Of a DNA stretch of 64,000 nt, positions 1-8,452 are shown in pieces. The stretch lies in the NCBI GenBank assembly GCA_044341025.1, contig JBIISM010000001.1, positions 124,001 through 188,000 of the forward strand, written 5' to 3'. This DNA comes from JABMMZ01 sp044341025 (GTDB taxonomy: Bacteria > Bacteroidota > Bacteroidia > NS11-12g > UBA955). Position numbers and translations under genes: made by a program. Positions within the stretch are counted from its first letter, which is position 1, and every line of letters starts with the position of its first letter. Below the pieces are notes generated by a model. It was not told the DNA's origin and did no database searches. It saw nothing but the letters and a program-made list of their open reading frames with translations.

Positions 1-217
1 CTGCTGAACCCATAACAAATGCACCAGCTGGAACTAGGACTAATCCTGGACCTGTTTCTTGTCCTTTGTATTTGTGATTCTCAAAACCGCCCCATTTTTT
101 GCTATTGTAGCCAAACCCTGTGGTTTGTGAACCACCCTTCTTTCCACATGATGGAGCAAGGATTAAAGTAGCTGCGATAACAGTCGATAAGGCAAATAAA
201 TTTTTTCTTATTTTCAT
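1..217 (-). CDS. gldK: GldK/PorK-type gliding/T9SS lipoprotein (5' part only)
   Basis: Only the first 72 codons lie in the window; the gene runs off the left edge. It begins with ATG at 217-215. The product has a short hydrophobic signal ending in a lipobox-like LAPSC, so it is probably a lipoprotein. Residues 56-72 (GPGLVLVPAGAFVMGSA) match the start of the formylglycine-generating-enzyme-like fold found in GldK/GldJ. It lies 70 nt downstream of a PorP/SprF gene on the same strand, the usual order for porP-gldK-gldL-gldM-gldN, where GldK forms part of the periplasmic ring of the type IX secretion system. The choice of GldK over GldJ rests on this neighbour. Confidence 0.8.
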   Translation of the reverse strand, partial: MKIRKNLFALSTVIAATLILAPSCGKKGGSQTTGFGYNSKKWGGFENHKYKGQETGPGLVLVPAGAFVMGSA

Positions 218-287
218 TTGATCTATTGTGTGTTGGATACTATATTAACTGCAAATATGTTATTTTATTGTATGATTACCAAATTTA

Positions 288-1283
288 TCAAAAGTCAGGA
301 CATCTTAAAGGTTTAAATCTTAGAGGTCTGTCTCTTAAACACCAGTCAACAGTAGCGCTGATTTCATGGCTGCCAGGAGCAGCTGAACGCGCTGATGATA
401 CGGTGATGTCATAACTGTAACCAAATTTGAATCTGTCTTTTCTGAATCCTAGCAACACCATTAAAGCGTCAGAGTTGCCATAGGTTCCTAGGGTTTGTCT
501 ATACCATAAACCGGTAACGATGGGTCCTTTATTTACATAAAATCCAAAGTTAATTTGTGTGAAATTTTGTTGCATCATAAACAATGCATTTGGAGAAAAA
601 GTAGCTTGTGAGAATTTTTTTCTATCCAATGGAATTACAACGCCAGCGTGAACAGTATATCTTCTTGGAACGATACCGTCGTTGTTGCTGTAAAACGATT
701 GAACTGGTTGGGTGATGTTGTGCATCGCAAAACCAGCGTAAAATCTTTCTGAATAGGCCAATAAACCAGCAGCGAAGTTTGGATAAACAACAGATGCATC
801 AGCGGTAGGCTCTTGCGTTGGCAATACGAAACCTTGGGTTGGGTGGATTTGATCGCCAAATCTCAATTTGCTGTGGTCAATTGACTTGTTTACAAATGAT
901 GCCTGCAAACCACCTCTCAAAAAGAAATATTTGTTAATGGGCAATACATAAGAATAAACGCCACTCAAAGATGTCGTGGTTAGCAGTCCTGCACCTGCTC
1001 TGTCATATGTCGCCATTAAGCCAATACCACCACCGATTTTATCGTAGTGCTGATCGTAACTTGCGTTGAATGAACGGAAAGTACCTGGCAAACTAGGCCA
1101 TTGGTTTCTGTAATTGATGGACATTCTTCCCGCAGATTGTCTGCCACAAAAAGCTGTACCTGCCATCGCTGGATTGGTATAGACTGGGGCAGCATAGAAC
1201 TGCGTGAATTCTGGGTCCTGAGCATATGCTTGAGCTGTGCATGCAAGACCTATGATTAAACCGTAGATTTTTTTCATATTCAT
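288..1283 (-). CDS. porP: PorP/SprF family type IX secretion membrane protein
   Basis: The protein starts MNMKKIYGLIIGLACTAQAY, a clear signal peptide, then DPEFTQFYAAPVYTNPAMAG, the hallmark start of PorP/SprF outer-membrane proteins. The rest is a beta-strand-rich barrel of roughly 330 residues. SprF/PorP proteins act with T9SS in secretion and anchoring of cargo such as SprB. An upstream in-frame ATG at 1337 would add a charged segment ahead of the signal peptide. The -7-like box at 1307-1314 lies between the two, so the start at 1283 (or 1277) is preferred. It heads a probable operon with gldK and is divergent from porU. Confidence 0.88.
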   Translation of the reverse strand: MNMKKIYGLIIGLACTAQAYAQDPEFTQFYAAPVYTNPAMAGTAFCGRQSAGRMSINYRNQWPSLPGTFRSFNASYDQHYDKIGGGIGLMATYDRAGAGLLTTTSLSGVYSYVLPINKYFFLRGGLQASFVNKSIDHSKLRFGDQIHPTQGFVLPTQEPTADASVVYPNFAAGLLAYSERFYAGFAMHNITQPVQSFYSNNDGIVPRRYTVHAGVVIPLDRKKFSQATFSPNALFMMQQNFTQINFGFYVNKGPIVTGLWYRQTLGTYGNSDALMVLLGFRKDRFKFGYSYDITVSSARSAAPGSHEISATVDWCLRDRPLRFKPLRCPDF

Positions 1284-1306
1284 TTTGTCGTAAAACGGAT
1301 TTGAAG

Positions 1307-1314
1307 CAAAGATA
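1307..1314 (-). promoter_or_regulatory. TAnnTTTG promoter -7 box for porP
   Basis: On the minus strand this reads TATCTTTG, matching the Bacteroidota -7 consensus TAnnTTTG, 23 nt before the ATG at 1283. It supports that start over the one at 1337. The -33 element was not resolved. Confidence 0.5.
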
Positions 1315-1389
1315 TTGTCATTTTTTGGTAATTTCATATTTTTTCTACAATTTTTTTTATTGGGCTTCGTTCAAGTGCTAATTAAATCT

Positions 1390-1397
1390 TAATTTTG
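1390..1397 (+). promoter_or_regulatory. TAnnTTTG promoter -7 box for porU
   Basis: TAATTTTG ends 9 nt before the ATG at 1407. The expected transcription start would leave an extremely short leader. Its final TTG (1395-1397) could be misread as a start codon. Confidence 0.5.
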
Positions 1398-1406
1398 TTT
1401 CGCAAA

Positions 1407-4400
1407 ATGTCAAAAATCTCGATCATATTCTTGTTGCTAAGCTCTTTTATACTAAACAATGTTTTTTCACAAAACGTTGCCTCAGAAACAATAAATCATA
1501 TTGATTGGATGCAGTCTAATCCCAATTCTCTGCCTCTGTGTTTCAATTATTCTATTTCGTCACATCAGTTTAATGGCATCAAATTGCCTGCAATTGCACA
1601 AAATTTCAAAACAGATTCTCGCTCAACCTTTGTTTTCTCAGATCTAAAATATGAATTATTAGATGGATTTGAAGGGTACAAATCCACTCAATTGAAAAAC
1701 CTAAAAGGTTCTCAAGAGCCTGTTATTTGGTATTCTTACGAAGGCAGTCAATTGTTCTCCGGGTTTTACATCTGTCCTTTCAAAGAAGACGCCGGAAGAT
1801 ATTACAAGCTTGTGGATTTTAAATACACAATTCAAGCTGGCCCTATTGTTCCACTTTCCACCTTTGCTTCCAGGAAGAGAACACTTACCAATTCTGCATT
1901 GGCCTCTGGAAAATGGTTTAAATTCAGTGTTACCAAAGATGGTTTTTATAAAATCGATGGAGCTGCCCTTCAAAATGCGGGGTTAGATTTGAATGCTGTT
2001 AATCCCAAGAATTTGAAAGTATACAGCCATCAAGGAGGAATGCTTCCTGAAGACAATAGCGAATTTCGCTACGATGATTTACCTGAAAACTCTATAACTG
2101 TGGTAGGAGAGAATGATGGGGTTTTTAGTCCCGGCGATTATATTTTGTTTTATGCGCAAGCGCCACATAAATGGATTGCAAACACATCTAATTCTGCTTT
2201 CTCTCATAAGACCAATATTTATTCCGATAAAACCTATTTTTTCATTACCGCCAATGGTGCTCCTGGAAAGCGTATTACAAGTAAATCTGATGGCAACAAT
2301 CTTTTGGCTGACTCGAGTTTCAATTGGTTTAATTACTGCGAATACCATGAAGATGAAAAAGAAAATATATGCCACCAAGGCAGGACCTTATTAGGAGAGA
2401 AATTTGACCAAACTTTAAGCCATACCTTTAACCATAACTTGCCAAATATTAGCAACAATTCGCCTTTGCTTGTTAAATACCAAGTTGCTTCAGTTTCAGC
2501 TGTGCCTAGCACTATTGTTTTGAAGGCAAATACCAATACCACCGATATTGTATCAATGTCTACATTGTTCAACCCTGATGCTTGTTTTGTAGAATCCGGA
2601 ATCAAAACTTTGCAGGTGCCAATGGCCGCAAACTTGCAATTGCTATTTTCTTACAACAAACCCATTTCTAGTTCTAAAGCATGGTTGGATTATTATGAAA
2701 TACATTGTGCTAGAAATCTTAGCTACAGCGAGTCGTTTATGGGCTTTCGAAATGTAAATTCGAAAACAAGCACTGTTACAGAATACCGTTTGAGTAATTT
2801 GCCAAATTCTGCTCAAGTTTTTGATGTTTCGGATCCTTTAAATCCCCTCTTGCAAAATATGTTCTCTTTAAACGGGGAATTGGTTTTTAGAGACCAAACA
2901 TTAGGAAAAATAAAAGAATTTGGGCTTACTGACGGGAACTATTTAAGTCCTGTTTTTGAAGAGCAAGTGATCAACCAAGATCTTCATGGCCTGGGTAATT
3001 TTCAATTTGTTATAGTTGCTGCGCCTGAATTTATAGATGCTGCAAACGATTTGGCTGCTTGGCATAGAACCCGCGACAATTTGGAAGTTTTGGTGGTCAC
3101 ACCTCAACAAATTTACAATGAGTTCTCTTCTGGTTCACAAGACATTTCAGCAATCCGCGATTTTTTTAAGTTGTTGTATTACAAAAATACAAATCCGCTT
3201 AACCAACTCCGATATGCCATGTTTATGGGCGATGCGAGTTACGACTATAAAAACAAACTGGGCTTTAAAAGCAGTTTTGTTCCCGTGTATGAATCGGATT
3301 CAAAAATGAATATCCCTTTGTATGAAGATTATTATTGTTCTGACGATTTCTTCGGTTATCTAGATCCGTTGGATGGCAAGTGGGAAGATGAACAAAAATT
3401 AGAGATTGCCGTTACCCGACTTCCAGTTGCCAGTGTTAGTGAGGCAAACATCCTTGTCGATAAAATTAAGCATTATAAAGACAAAGAATCATTAGGATCG
3501 TGGCGCAATGTGGTAACTTTAACTGCCGATGATGCCGATGCTTCTTGGGAAAAAGAATTTGTAACAGATTTTGAAGCCATATCCAAAAACATCGACACTA
3601 CCTTCAAAAACCTCAATGTTAGAAAAGTGTATTTAGATGCCTTTAAGCAAGAAAATCTTAGTGGTTCTCAGCGCTATCCAGAGGCACAAGCAGCCATTAA
3701 AAAGGAGTTTGAACAAGGTACTTTAATATTTAACTATGTTGGGCACGGTGGCGAAGAATACCTAGCCACAGAAAAGGTAATTGATATTCCACTCATTACC
3801 TCGCTTAAAAACACCAACAATTTACCGGTGTTTTTTACCGCCACCTGCGAGTTTAGCCGCTACGATGACGCCTTGCGCAAAAGTGCTGGTGAATATGCAA
3901 TCACCCAAGCCAATGGTGGTGCGGTAGCTATGTTTACGACCGTTAGAATCGTATATGCTGGAGCGAATGCAGCTTTGACTAATTATTTCTGGTCGAGCTG
4001 CGCTTATGTCAAACAAAATGGCAAATGGCCAACGCTCGGAGAGGTCTATAAAAAACTTAAAAATTGGGGTGGTCAAAATTCTAATGACAGACGCTTTACA
4101 TTGTTTGCTGATCCTGCCCTTGTGATGAATTATCCGGAGCATGTTGTATTGATTGACAGCATTAATAATTTGGGCATCAATGCTCAAGCGGACACACTTA
4201 AGGCCCTGAGTAAGGTAACTTTTGTCGGTCACATTGAAGATGTCTTTGGATCAAAGCAAACAGGTTTTAATGGCAGTATATTCCCAATTGTTTACGACAA
4301 ACAATCTACTTTTAAAACACTGAGCAACGATTTGCCAAACGAAGAAATTCCTTTTAAATTGTACAGCAGTGTCTTGTATAAGGGTGAAAACTCTGTTCAA

Positions 4401-5225
4401 AATGGCGATTATAGATTTTCTTTTGTAGTCCCTAAAGACATCAACTACAATTATGGTTTTGGAAAAATTAGTTTATACGCCGAGAACCAAGTAAGCGATG
4501 CAAGTGGGCATTTTTTGGATTTCATGGTAGGGGGTACTTCCAATTCGAGTGCTCAAGATGTAAAAGGACCAGAAATAGAATTGTTTGTAGACGATCATTC
4601 CTTCGTAAGCGGAGGATTAACGGATAACAGTCCTTTGCTTTTAGCGCGCGTGTTTGATGAAAATGGAATAAATACTTCTGGAATAGGCATAGGCCGTGAT
4701 ATAATTGCCATTATTGACAAAGGAACCGCTCAAGAAAAGCGTTTTGTTTTAAATGGCTTTTATTCAGCAAAACTCAATTCATACACCAGCGGCGATATCC
4801 GTTACCAATTGGATGGCATTGCCGATGGAAAACATACCTACACCTTAAAGGTTTGGGATGTATACAACAATTCAAGTGAGGCGACAATAGAATTTGTAAT
4901 TAAAAACAATGCCCAATTCACCATTGAACATGTTTACAATTACCCAAATCCATTCAACAACAGCACCAGTTTCTTGTTCGACCACAACCGTTCAGGCGAA
5001 AATTTACATGTTGTAATCAATGTAATGACCATTAGCGGAAAAGTAATTAAGACCATTGATGAAAACTTTAGCAATGCGGAAGCACACATAAGTGGTATAC
5101 ATTGGAATGGTAGAGATGATTTTGACGACAAGCCTGCCAAGGGCGTTTACATTTACCGAATTGTGGTGACCACTGAGGATGGGCAAAAAGCCGAAAAAGT
5201 AGAAAAATTAGTGATATTAAACTAA
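1407..5225 (+). CDS. porU: Type IX secretion system sortase PorU (C25 family)
   Basis: PorU is the cell-surface cysteine protease that removes C-terminal sorting domains from T9SS cargo and joins the cargo to A-LPS. The 1272-residue product has a signal peptide (MSKISIIFLLLSSFILNNVFS). The gingipain-like C25 catalytic domain includes the His motif VGHGGEEY (His780) and the Cys motif FTATCEFSRYD (Cys814). A C-terminal sorting-type domain opens with YNYPNPFNNSTSF and ends EKVEKLVILN. Length and layout fit PorU. The TTG at 1395 lies inside the promoter box, so the ATG at 1407 is preferred. porV follows directly, as in other genomes where the two proteins form the attachment complex. Confidence 0.93.
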   Translation: MSKISIIFLLLSSFILNNVFSQNVASETINHIDWMQSNPNSLPLCFNYSISSHQFNGIKLPAIAQNFKTDSRSTFVFSDLKYELLDGFEGYKSTQLKNLKGSQEPVIWYSYEGSQLFSGFYICPFKEDAGRYYKLVDFKYTIQAGPIVPLSTFASRKRTLTNSALASGKWFKFSVTKDGFYKIDGAALQNAGLDLNAVNPKNLKVYSHQGGMLPEDNSEFRYDDLPENSITVVGENDGVFSPGDYILFYAQAPHKWIANTSNSAFSHKTNIYSDKTYFFITANGAPGKRITSKSDGNNLLADSSFNWFNYCEYHEDEKENICHQGRTLLGEKFDQTLSHTFNHNLPNISNNSPLLVKYQVASVSAVPSTIVLKANTNTTDIVSMSTLFNPDACFVESGIKTLQVPMAANLQLLFSYNKPISSSKAWLDYYEIHCARNLSYSESFMGFRNVNSKTSTVTEYRLSNLPNSAQVFDVSDPLNPLLQNMFSLNGELVFRDQTLGKIKEFGLTDGNYLSPVFEEQVINQDLHGLGNFQFVIVAAPEFIDAANDLAAWHRTRDNLEVLVVTPQQIYNEFSSGSQDISAIRDFFKLLYYKNTNPLNQLRYAMFMGDASYDYKNKLGFKSSFVPVYESDSKMNIPLYEDYYCSDDFFGYLDPLDGKWEDEQKLEIAVTRLPVASVSEANILVDKIKHYKDKESLGSWRNVVTLTADDADASWEKEFVTDFEAISKNIDTTFKNLNVRKVYLDAFKQENLSGSQRYPEAQAAIKKEFEQGTLIFNYVGHGGEEYLATEKVIDIPLITSLKNTNNLPVFFTATCEFSRYDDALRKSAGEYAITQANGGAVAMFTTVRIVYAGANAALTNYFWSSCAYVKQNGKWPTLGEVYKKLKNWGGQNSNDRRFTLFADPALVMNYPEHVVLIDSINNLGINAQADTLKALSKVTFVGHIEDVFGSKQTGFNGSIFPIVYDKQSTFKTLSNDLPNEEIPFKLYSSVLYKGENSVQNGDYRFSFVVPKDINYNYGFGKISLYAENQVSDASGHFLDFMVGGTSNSSAQDVKGPEIELFVDDHSFVSGGLTDNSPLLLARVFDENGINTSGIGIGRDIIAIIDKGTAQEKRFVLNGFYSAKLNSYTSGDIRYQLDGIADGKHTYTLKVWDVYNNSSEATIEFVIKNNAQFTIEHVYNYPNPFNNSTSFLFDHNRSGENLHVVINVMTISGKVIKTIDENFSNAEAHISGIHWNGRDDFDDKPAKGVYIYRIVVTTEDGQKAEKVEKLVILN

Positions 5226-5243
5226 AAATTATCCAAAGAATGA

Positions 5244-5251
5244 TATATTTG
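5244..5251 (+). promoter_or_regulatory. TAnnTTTG promoter -7 box for porV
   Basis: TATATTTG lies just past the porU stop and 43 nt before the porV ATG at 5295. porV may therefore be transcribed on its own as well as by read-through from porU. Confidence 0.5.
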
Positions 5252-5294
5252 CCCTCTATTGATTAGAAAATTACGCAAATAATTTTAATTGTTA

Positions 5295-6554
5295 ATGTCT
5301 ATTTTAAACATCCTAAAAATTGGTTTTGTTGCCAGTTTGTCCTTTTTTATTGGTGTCTCTCAAGCAGATGCTCAAACAACCATTAGCAGAAGCATGCTAG
5401 CTGGTCAGCAAAACGTTATCACCACGGCCGTTCCTTTTTTAACCATAACCCCAGACAGCCGCCGAGCTGGCATGGGTGATGCTGGTGTTGCAAGTTCCGC
5501 TGATGCCAATTCAGTGTTTTGGAACGCTGCTTCCTTAGCATTCGCCGATAAAAAAGCTGGTGTCGCCACATCATATGCACCATGGTTGCGTGCCTTGGTT
5601 CCCGGAATTTCTTACAACTACTTAGCTGGATACACTAAAATCAGAAGCAACCAACGCTCTGTAATTGGAGGCTCTTTTCGTTTCTTTACCTTTGGTGAAA
5701 TTAACTTTACGGATGATATTGGAAATCCTCTAGGAACTTTCAAGCCATCTGAATATGCAGTTGATATTTGCTATGCAACTCAATTAAGTAAGCATTGGGC
5801 GATTGGAACAACCTTGAAATACGTCAACTCTAATTTGGCAGGTACGCGTCCCTTAAACGGAATTACCCCTAAAGTTGGCAGAAGTGGAGCTGGAGATATT
5901 TCTGCTTTATACAAAGGCAGTTTAAAGGCCAAAATCAAAGGAGAGAAAAAAGACTTGCGTTACACCGTTGGAATTAATTTGCAAAACCTCGGCGCTAAGA
6001 TCACTTATTCAGACAAAACCAATAAAGAATACATTCCTGCAAATTTAAAAATTGGTACTGCTTGGTCTTACGACATCGACCAATACAACTCGATTACAGG
6101 GATGTTGGACTTTAACAAACTTATGGTTCCGACGCCTGGCATCAATGTTTTAAAAGATTACACTGGACTTAGCGATTCGCTGGTTGATGATAACGGCACC
6201 AGCGTTAAAGTATTTGAAAGAACCAGAAGTGATGACCCAGTTATCTCCTCAGCCTTGAAATCATTTTATGATGCTCCAGGTGGATTAAAAGAAGAATTAA
6301 AAGAATACAACATCTCTTTAGGCTTGGAATACATTTACGCGAAGCAATTCTTTTTAAGAGCCGGGTACTTTAATGAGGCTAAAACCAAAGGGAATAGAAA
6401 ATATGCGACTTTCGGATTTGGTATTCGTTACAAAGTGTTCGGTCTAGATGCCGCTTACTTGGTGCCATTTGTTCAAAGACATCCATTGCAAAATCAATTG
6501 CGTTTTACACTGATCTTTGATTTGGATGCTGCCTTAGAAGAAAACAAAAAGTAA
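5295..6554 (+). CDS. porV: T9SS outer-membrane protein PorV
   Basis: PorV (LptO) is a 14-strand FadL-like barrel that takes T9SS cargo from the SprA translocon to the PorU sortase. The 419-residue product has a signal peptide ending SQADAQ. It then has the typical PorV stretch TAVPFLTITPDSRRAGMGDA with GVASSADANSVFWNAASLAF, and a beta-rich body ending RFTLIFDLDA. The ATG at 5295 is chosen over a TTG six bases upstream. Position directly after porU supports the call. The gene ends 3 nt from the convergent hydrolase gene, with no clear terminator between them. Confidence 0.93.
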   Translation: MSILNILKIGFVASLSFFIGVSQADAQTTISRSMLAGQQNVITTAVPFLTITPDSRRAGMGDAGVASSADANSVFWNAASLAFADKKAGVATSYAPWLRALVPGISYNYLAGYTKIRSNQRSVIGGSFRFFTFGEINFTDDIGNPLGTFKPSEYAVDICYATQLSKHWAIGTTLKYVNSNLAGTRPLNGITPKVGRSGAGDISALYKGSLKAKIKGEKKDLRYTVGINLQNLGAKITYSDKTNKEYIPANLKIGTAWSYDIDQYNSITGMLDFNKLMVPTPGINVLKDYTGLSDSLVDDNGTSVKVFERTRSDDPVISSALKSFYDAPGGLKEELKEYNISLGLEYIYAKQFFLRAGYFNEAKTKGNRKYATFGFGIRYKVFGLDAAYLVPFVQRHPLQNQLRFTLIFDLDAALEENKK

Positions 6555-6557
6555 TCC

Positions 6558-7199
6558 TTAATTATTTAAGAAGGGATTTGACTCAGCTTCAAATTCTATA
6601 GTCGTACTGGGGCCGTGACCGCTGTATACAGTTGTGTTTCCTGGTAATGTTAAAAGCTTTGTTTTTATTGACTTGATTAAGGTATCATAATCGCCACCGG
6701 GTAAATCGGCCCGGCCAATGCTGTTTCTAAACAAGACATCGCCGGCTATAACAAAATTTTGTTTGGCATTGTAAAAACTCAAACTCCCCGGTGAATGCCC
6801 TGGGGTAAATAAAATATCCAATCGATCTTCACCCAAAATGATGCTGTCATTTTCGCTTAAATAGTGGCTTATTGATACAGATGGGTTGTAATGCAATCCG
6901 TACAAATTGGCAGAAGTAATTCCCATGTCTAAGACTTGTTTTTCCAATGCATGTGCCTGAAGACTCAAGCCATATTTCTCTGCGCAATACGTATTGCCCA
7001 TAATGTGGTCTATGTGGCAGTGTGTGTTAATTAGTAAAACAGGGTTTAGTTTAGAAGCCGTTAGATAGCGCTCCAATTCTTGCTCCTCAGACGATTGATA
7101 CATTCCCGGATCAAAAATGATGCATTCTCCATGCTCATTTGATAAAACATAGGTGTTCTCACTGAAAGGTCCGAAGGTAAAAGACATAACTTGTAGCAT
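6558..7199 (-). CDS. MBL-fold metallo-hydrolase (glyoxalase II-like)
   Basis: A 213-residue single-domain protein of the metallo-beta-lactamase fold, close to the short YcbL-type glyoxalase II-like hydrolases. It carries the zinc motif THCHIDH (His60, His62, Asp64, His65). Further ligand regions are GHSPGSLSFY, GDVLFRNSIGRADLPGGD and SGHGPSTTI. The C-terminal substrate domain of classical glyoxalase II is absent, so the true substrate is uncertain; thiolester hydrolysis is only a family-level guess. There is no signal peptide, so it is probably cytoplasmic. It is transcribed convergently with porV. Confidence 0.85.
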   Translation of the reverse strand: MLQVMSFTFGPFSENTYVLSNEHGECIIFDPGMYQSSEEQELERYLTASKLNPVLLINTHCHIDHIMGNTYCAEKYGLSLQAHALEKQVLDMGITSANLYGLHYNPSVSISHYLSENDSIILGEDRLDILFTPGHSPGSLSFYNAKQNFVIAGDVLFRNSIGRADLPGGDYDTLIKSIKTKLLTLPGNTTVYSGHGPSTTIEFEAESNPFLNN

Positions 7200-7322
7200 G
7201 CTGCAAAGGTTATTTATTTTTAATTAAAAATCTATCTAATTGGTAATTAATGAAATTCAAATTATCAACAGAATCAATAGGCTGATTTTACCCAGTTCTT
7301 TTAAAATACAAGTTTCTTTATG

Positions 7323-7330
7323 TAATTTTG
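7323..7330 (+). promoter_or_regulatory. TAnnTTTG promoter -7 box for the desaturase
   Basis: TAATTTTG ends 12 nt before the ATG at 7343. The TTG at its end is in frame with the gene and should not be taken as the start. Confidence 0.5.
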
Positions 7331-7342
7331 CCGACATTACAT

Positions 7343-8434
7343 ATGCCACAAATATCATTTGCTAGCAACAATAGAAGTTTTCACATTGAATTAAATGATC
7401 GTGTTAAACAATATTTTAAAGACAAAAACATAAGCCAAAGGGGCAATGCCAAATTGTTTTTCAAGGCCTTCTTTATGTATACAGTCGTGCTCTCTTGCTA
7501 TGCAGTTCTAGTATTCGTTCAGCCGAGTTCTGTTTTGCTAAACATTGCTTTGCTTGTTGTATTCGGGACTTTCCTTGCTTTCATCGGCTTTAATGTCATG
7601 CATGATTCTTGCCACGGTGCTTTTTCAAACAACAGCAAGGTGAACGATGTGTTTGGCTACAGCATGAATTTCCTTGGTGCAGAATGCCGTTTTTGGAAAG
7701 TAAAACACAATGTACTGCACCATACCTATACCAATGTGGATGGGGTAGACGATGATATTTTCAAGCCGCCATTCTTGCGCATGTCGCCCAACCAGCCATA
7801 CTTGCCACTGCATAAATACCAAAGTTGGTATATGTTGTTCTTGTATGGTATTTCAACCATGTTCTGGGTGTTTTGGATGGATTCTTTAAAGTACTTCACC
7901 GATAAGGTGCACACAACCGATTTGCCTAAAAAGAAAATGGCAGACCACATTAGTTTTTGGGCCACCAAGCTGTTTTACATTGGTTTTTATATTGTTACAC
8001 CTTTGGTTTTTTTAGGGTTTAGCAAATTTATATTTGGCTTCTTTTTCTTCAATTTCGTCATGGGTATTGTGATGTCTGTAGTGTTTCAATTGGCCCACGT
8101 TGTGGAAGGGGTTGGATTTGCAGATGCACAAGAAACAGGAGTGCTTGCTATCGATGAAGATTGGGCGATTTTTCAATTAAAAACAACTTTCGATTTCTGC
8201 CCTGAGAACAAATTCTTAACTTGGTCATTGGGCGGGCTCAATTTCCAAGTTGAACACCATTTGTTTCCAAAGGTTAGCCACGTGCATTACCCTGAAATTA
8301 GAAAAATCGTAGTAGAATTGGCCAATAAATACGGCATTCAACACAACGAATTCCCTTCGTTTTGGATGGCTTTAAAATCGCATTTCAAAATGATGCATGC
8401 ATTAGGCAGACCTAATAATTTGTTGGTAGCTTAA
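7343..8434 (+). CDS. Membrane fatty-acid desaturase
   Basis: An integral membrane di-iron desaturase of 363 residues in the acyl-lipid/linoleoyl-CoA desaturase family. The three histidine boxes are visible: HDSCHG (from residue 87), HNVLHHTYTN (from 122) and QVEHHLFP (from 302). Hydrophobic segments lie between them (around residues 42-80 and 205-250). The third box begins with Gln, as in front-end desaturases, but no cytochrome b5 domain is fused, so electrons must come from a separate carrier. Regiospecificity cannot be read from the sequence. The likely role is membrane-fluidity adjustment. The stop codon lies inside a terminator-like hairpin shared with the convergent gene. Confidence 0.88.
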   Translation: MPQISFASNNRSFHIELNDRVKQYFKDKNISQRGNAKLFFKAFFMYTVVLSCYAVLVFVQPSSVLLNIALLVVFGTFLAFIGFNVMHDSCHGAFSNNSKVNDVFGYSMNFLGAECRFWKVKHNVLHHTYTNVDGVDDDIFKPPFLRMSPNQPYLPLHKYQSWYMLFLYGISTMFWVFWMDSLKYFTDKVHTTDLPKKKMADHISFWATKLFYIGFYIVTPLVFLGFSKFIFGFFFFNFVMGIVMSVVFQLAHVVEGVGFADAQETGVLAIDEDWAIFQLKTTFDFCPENKFLTWSLGGLNFQVEHHLFPKVSHVHYPEIRKIVVELANKYGIQHNEFPSFWMALKSHFKMMHALGRPNNLLVA

Positions 8435-8451
8435 GCCAATTAAGGCTTAAG
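8430..8451. terminator. Bidirectional hairpin between convergent genes
   Basis: CTTAAGCC, a 6-nt loop AATTAA, then GGCTTAAG: a perfect 8-bp stem between the desaturase end and the FG-GAP gene end, overlapping the desaturase stop codon. It lacks a long T tract, so it may act as an mRNA 3' end stabiliser rather than a strict intrinsic terminator. Confidence 0.45.
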
Positions 8452-8452
8452 A

